Positions 61,074-64,000 of a stretch of DNA of 64,000 bases are shown here, piece after piece; the stretch's first letter is position 1, and every line of letters begins with the position of its first letter. The notes below the pieces were generated by a model, which ran no database searches, was not told the DNA's origin, and saw only the letters and a list, made by a program, of their open reading frames with translations. Source of the stretch: Hymenobacter negativus (lineage in GTDB: Bacteria; Bacteroidota; Bacteroidia; Cytophagales; Hymenobacteraceae); NCBI RefSeq assembly GCF_017571495.1, contig NZ_JAGETZ010000009.1:124001-188000 (forward strand), read 5' to 3'. The position numbers and the translations under genes were made by a program.

Positions 61074-62216
61074 ATGCGTACACGTTTTTCGTTATTACTC
61101 GGCGGCATCCTGCTAGCTGCCTGTCAGTCCGACCCACCCAAAACCGAACAAGAAGCCGTCAGCAAAGAAGCCGTGGTAAAAACCGATTCCACGGCTGCCC
61201 CGGCTAAAACTGATTCGGTGCCCACCATTGGCAGCCCCAAGCTGCTTTTTACCCTCGACGACGCCCACAACACGCCTGATGGCCTGGCGCTGGCGCCCAA
61301 CGGCAACCTCATTCTCTCAGTGCCCAATTTGGCCGATAACAGTAAGCCCGCCGTGCTCATGCAGATTGTGGGCGACTCGCTTAAGCCCTACCTGAGCAAT
61401 CTACCCGTCGAGCCCAGCACCAAAAAAGCCGCGCCCATGGACCTGACTTTCGGCCCCGACGGCAACCTGTACTACGCCGAAAACCAGTACGAAAACAGTA
61501 AGGATTTCAAGTCGCGGCTGATGAAGGTGGCCGTGAAAAATGGCAAGCCTGGCACTATCACCACGGCCGTGGACGGCTTCGCGTTGGCGAATGCCGTGGT
61601 CTGGAAAGGCAACACGATTTATGTGACCGACAGCCAGTGGGACATGCCCAACAACGACAAGGGCAGCGCCATCATGCACTTCACGCTGGCCGAGCTGAAC
61701 AAGGGCACCGTCCACCTCAAGCCCAAAACCATGGACCCGCACGTGCTGGCCGTGTTCAGCACTACGCCCAACGAAACCCAAGTTGACAATGGTGCCGATG
61801 GCCTGGACTACGACAGCAAAGGCAATTTCTACACCGGCTCCTTTGGCGACGGCCGTCTCTACAAAGTCTCGTTGAAACCCGACGGCAGCCTGGATAAGCA
61901 GGAAATCCTGAAGCTCAGCGGCAAGCCAATCCCCTGCGTCGACGGCCTTATCATCGACCGCACCACCGACAAAATGTACGTCTGCAACTCGCGCGAAAAC
62001 GCCATTGAAGTGGTAGACCTGCGCAACAACAACGCCGTGACCACGCTGGCCCAGAACGGCGACACCGACGGCACCGGCGGCCGACTCGACCAGCCCGCCG
62101 AGGTGTTGCTCAAAGGCAAGCGGCTGTACGTTTCGGACTTTGACAAGCCCGAGAAACATTTTGTGAACTCCAAGTCGGATGCGCCGCACACCATGTCGGT
62201 GATTGACCTGCCGTAA
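61074..62216 (+). CDS. SMP-30/gluconolactonase-like lipoprotein
   Basis: A 380-residue protein. The leader MRTRFSLLLGGILLAACQSD has lipobox LAAC, and a charged linker (~20-50) follows. The body is a beta-propeller of the SMP-30/NHL type, with repeated DGxxxxPxGNL-like blocks: NTPDGLALAPNGNLILSVPN, MDLTFGPDGNLYYAENQYEN and GLDYDSKGNFYTGSFGDGRL. VDGLIIDRTTDKMYVCNSRE follows. It is probably periplasmic or surface-attached; a lactonase reaction is a guess from the fold. Confidence 0.85.
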   Translation: MRTRFSLLLGGILLAACQSDPPKTEQEAVSKEAVVKTDSTAAPAKTDSVPTIGSPKLLFTLDDAHNTPDGLALAPNGNLILSVPNLADNSKPAVLMQIVGDSLKPYLSNLPVEPSTKKAAPMDLTFGPDGNLYYAENQYENSKDFKSRLMKVAVKNGKPGTITTAVDGFALANAVVWKGNTIYVTDSQWDMPNNDKGSAIMHFTLAELNKGTVHLKPKTMDPHVLAVFSTTPNETQVDNGADGLDYDSKGNFYTGSFGDGRLYKVSLKPDGSLDKQEILKLSGKPIPCVDGLIIDRTTDKMYVCNSRENAIEVVDLRNNNAVTTLAQNGDTDGTGGRLDQPAEVLLKGKRLYVSDFDKPEKHFVNSKSDAPHTMSVIDLP

Positions 62217-62311
62217 GGCCTCGGACTGGCGGTGAGAGTAGTTGATGCCACTACTGCCTTTTGGTAAGCCCACGCATAACGCAAAGCCGGAATTTTATTG
62301 AAAACAAGCCC

Positions 62312-62339
62312 AAAAAGCCCGGCGATAGTCGGGCTTTTT
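62312..62339 (+). terminator. Terminator after the SMP-30-like gene
   Basis: The stem AAAAAGCCCG / CGGGCTTTTT has an 8-base loop. Confidence 0.85.
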
Positions 62340-62441
62340 GCGTTAGCTCAACAATTACTCCATAGCTGCCACGCCAATGCTGCCGGGCTTACTTCCGAAC
62401 AGAGCTCGCGTGGCAATCATCCATCTATTCTTCCTTCCATC

Positions 62442-64000
62442 ATGGCCAAAAGCCCTCCCAAGTTCGATACGCCCAACTCGCCCCAACCCGCCGACCTGAG
62501 CGGCGGCGAACACATCACCAATTCCTCGGGCCGCCCGCTCGATGACGTGCAGAACTCTGTGACCGCCGGCCCGCGCGGCCCGGTGCTGCAGGAAGACTAC
62601 AGCGCCTTCGAGCGCCTGGCCCATTTCAACCGCGAGCGGGTGCCCGAGCGCGTGGTGCACGCCAAGGGCGTGGGCGCGCAGGGCAAGTTCACGGTCACGC
62701 ACGACATCACGAAGTACACCCGCGCCAAGCTGTTTGCTCAGGTGGGCAACGAGTGCGAGGTGCTGGCCCGCTTCAGCACGGTGGCCGGCGAGCGGGGCTC
62801 GGCCGATACGGCCCGCGACCCCCGCGGCTTCTCGCTGAAATTCTACACCGAAGGCGGCAACTGGGACATGGTGGGCAACAACACGCCGGTGTTCTTCGTG
62901 AAGGATGGCCAGAAGTTTCCCGACTTCATTCACAGCCAGAAGCGTGACCCCTACACCAACCTGCGCAGCAAAACCGTGATGTGGGACTTCTGGAGCCTGA
63001 TGCCCGAAAGCCTGCACCAAGTGCTCATCCTGATGAGCGACCGGGGCACGCCCTACGGCGTGCGCCACATGCACGGTTACTCGTCGCACACGTTCTCGAT
63101 GATTAACAAAGACAACGTGCGGACTTGGGTGAAATACCACTTCCTCACCCAGCAGGGCATCAAAAACTTCACCGATGCCGAAGCAACGGAAATGGGCGGC
63201 CTCGACCCCGATTTCGCCCAGCACGACCTCGTGGACGCCATCACGCAGGGCAATTTTCCGCAGTGGAAGCTGTTCATCCAGACCATGCCGGAAGAGGACG
63301 CGGCCGACTATAAATGGAATCCCTTCGACCTGACTAAAGTATGGCCCCACGCCGACTACCCGTTGCAGGAAGTGGGCGTACTGGAGCTGAACGCCATTCC
63401 GGTGAACTACCACGCTTTCGTGGAGCAGGCTGCCTACACGCCCGCCAACATCGTGGACGGCATGGGGTTCTCGCCCGATAAGATGTTGCAAACCCGCATC
63501 CTGAGCTACCCTGATGCCCACCGCTACCGCATTGGCGTGAACTACGACCAACTGCCGGCCAACCGCAACCCTTACGCCACCAGCAACTACCAGCGCGACG
63601 GCCACATGGCTTTCGGCAACAATGGTGGCCCTGGCGTGAACTACTACCCCAACTCCTTCGGCGGCCCTACCGAAGACAAGACCGTGAGCGACTACGCCTA
63701 CCCCGTAGAAGCCACCTTGGTGAAGCGCTACGACCGCAACGCTCCCGGCGACGATGACCACTACACCCAGCCCGGCAACCTGTTCCGCCTGATGGACGCC
63801 AAGGCCCAGGAAGACACCATTAAGAATATTGTGGGCCACATGGCCGGTATCGAAGGACCGAAGAAGGATGAAATTGTGGCCCGCCAAGTGGCCCTGTGGC
63901 GCAAAGTTGACCAGAAGCTGGGCGACAGCGTAGCCGCTGGTCTAAGCGTGAGCGACAACGGCGCAGTTGCCAGTAGCAACGGCAAAGGCAGCCATTATGC
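62442..64000 (+). CDS. katA: Catalase (3' end beyond window)
   Basis: Heme catalase that breaks down hydrogen peroxide. The first 519 residues are present and open at the window edge. The catalytic His73 lies in VPERVVHAKGVGAQGKF, an Asn in VGNNTPVFFVKDG, and the heme Tyr in ILSYPDAHRYRIGVNY. The start MAKSPPKFDTPNSPQ and the RPLDDVQNSVTAGPRGPVLQ block are typical of small-subunit (clade 3-like) catalases. The clade is not assigned with certainty. A long antisense open frame (62355-63887) is a codon-bias shadow. It has its own promoter region after the terminator at 62312-62339. Confidence 0.97.
   Translation, partial: MAKSPPKFDTPNSPQPADLSGGEHITNSSGRPLDDVQNSVTAGPRGPVLQEDYSAFERLAHFNRERVPERVVHAKGVGAQGKFTVTHDITKYTRAKLFAQVGNECEVLARFSTVAGERGSADTARDPRGFSLKFYTEGGNWDMVGNNTPVFFVKDGQKFPDFIHSQKRDPYTNLRSKTVMWDFWSLMPESLHQVLILMSDRGTPYGVRHMHGYSSHTFSMINKDNVRTWVKYHFLTQQGIKNFTDAEATEMGGLDPDFAQHDLVDAITQGNFPQWKLFIQTMPEEDAADYKWNPFDLTKVWPHADYPLQEVGVLELNAIPVNYHAFVEQAAYTPANIVDGMGFSPDKMLQTRILSYPDAHRYRIGVNYDQLPANRNPYATSNYQRDGHMAFGNNGGPGVNYYPNSFGGPTEDKTVSDYAYPVEATLVKRYDRNAPGDDDHYTQPGNLFRLMDAKAQEDTIKNIVGHMAGIEGPKKDEIVARQVALWRKVDQKLGDSVAAGLSVSDNGAVASSNGKGSHY

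Noticed and set aside
62355..63887. 510-codon minus-strand open frame
   Set aside because: Antisense shadow of catalase; the sequence is His/Val-rich and unlike any family.
1..64000. tRNA and rRNA genes
   Set aside because: Intergenic regions were scanned by eye for cloverleaf and rRNA signatures; none was seen, though a covariance search could still find a missed tRNA.

Overview
The window reads as a chromosomal segment of a GC-rich Bacteroidota, most likely Hymenobacter or a close relative in the Cytophagales. Pointers are a SusC/SusD pair with an STN-type TonB receptor, FecR anti-sigma factor and ECF sigma factor, a type IX secretion sorting domain on a 1206-residue esterase, DUF4199, a CrtA-like protein, LytTR signalling, a TssD-type Hcp domain and weak Shine-Dalgarno signals. 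This assignment is inference from gene content. I saw no rRNA, tRNA, CRISPR array, prophage or integrase.

Layout. 1-7.4 kb is housekeeping: citrate synthase (cut by the window edge), MnmE, a DtxR-type regulator, FabH, a glycosyltransferase, DapD and MsrA. A small GxxExxY gene sits between DapD and MsrA inside inverted repeats. 7.5-10.4 kb holds an AraC regulator and a reductase/hydrolase fusion. 10.5-17.5 kb is an ECF sigma / FecR / SusC / SusD uptake locus with no linked glycoside hydrolase. 17.7-27.7 kb covers fatty-acid oxidation, an ABC-F protein, small envelope proteins, an L,D-transpeptidase, an M48 protease, a Lon-N protein and MtgA.

28.0-30.2 kb is an accessory island of lower GC. 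It encodes a TssD (Hcp-like) domain fused to a candidate PD-(D/E)XK nuclease toxin, then a likely immunity gene, then a second small gene split by an in-frame stop. 30.2-40.4 kb alternates regulators (two AraC, one WYL) with small enzymes, a thioredoxin lipoprotein and an OmpA-like lipoprotein split at an A9 slippery run. 40.5-48.6 kb carries a seven-blade lectin-like propeller, an App1-type phosphatase, a glucuronoyl-esterase-like multidomain protein and topoisomerase IB.

48.6-53.7 kb holds three divergent paralogous lipoproteins that share motifs resembling atypical kinases. 53.8-64 kb has a CrtA-like protein, a PPOX-fold protein, an AcpH-like protein, a LytTR regulator convergent with a large hybrid histidine kinase, a SlyD-like isomerase, an SMP-30-like lipoprotein and a catalase running off the end.

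Non-coding DNA is rich in dispersed inverted repeats of several unrelated families. Several overlap start or stop codons. Short strong hairpins with U-tracts end most transcripts, often between convergent genes. The best candidates for undescribed biology are the TssD-toxin island, the three kinase-like lipoproteins, the repeat-bounded GxxExxY unit and the frameshifted OmpA lipoprotein.
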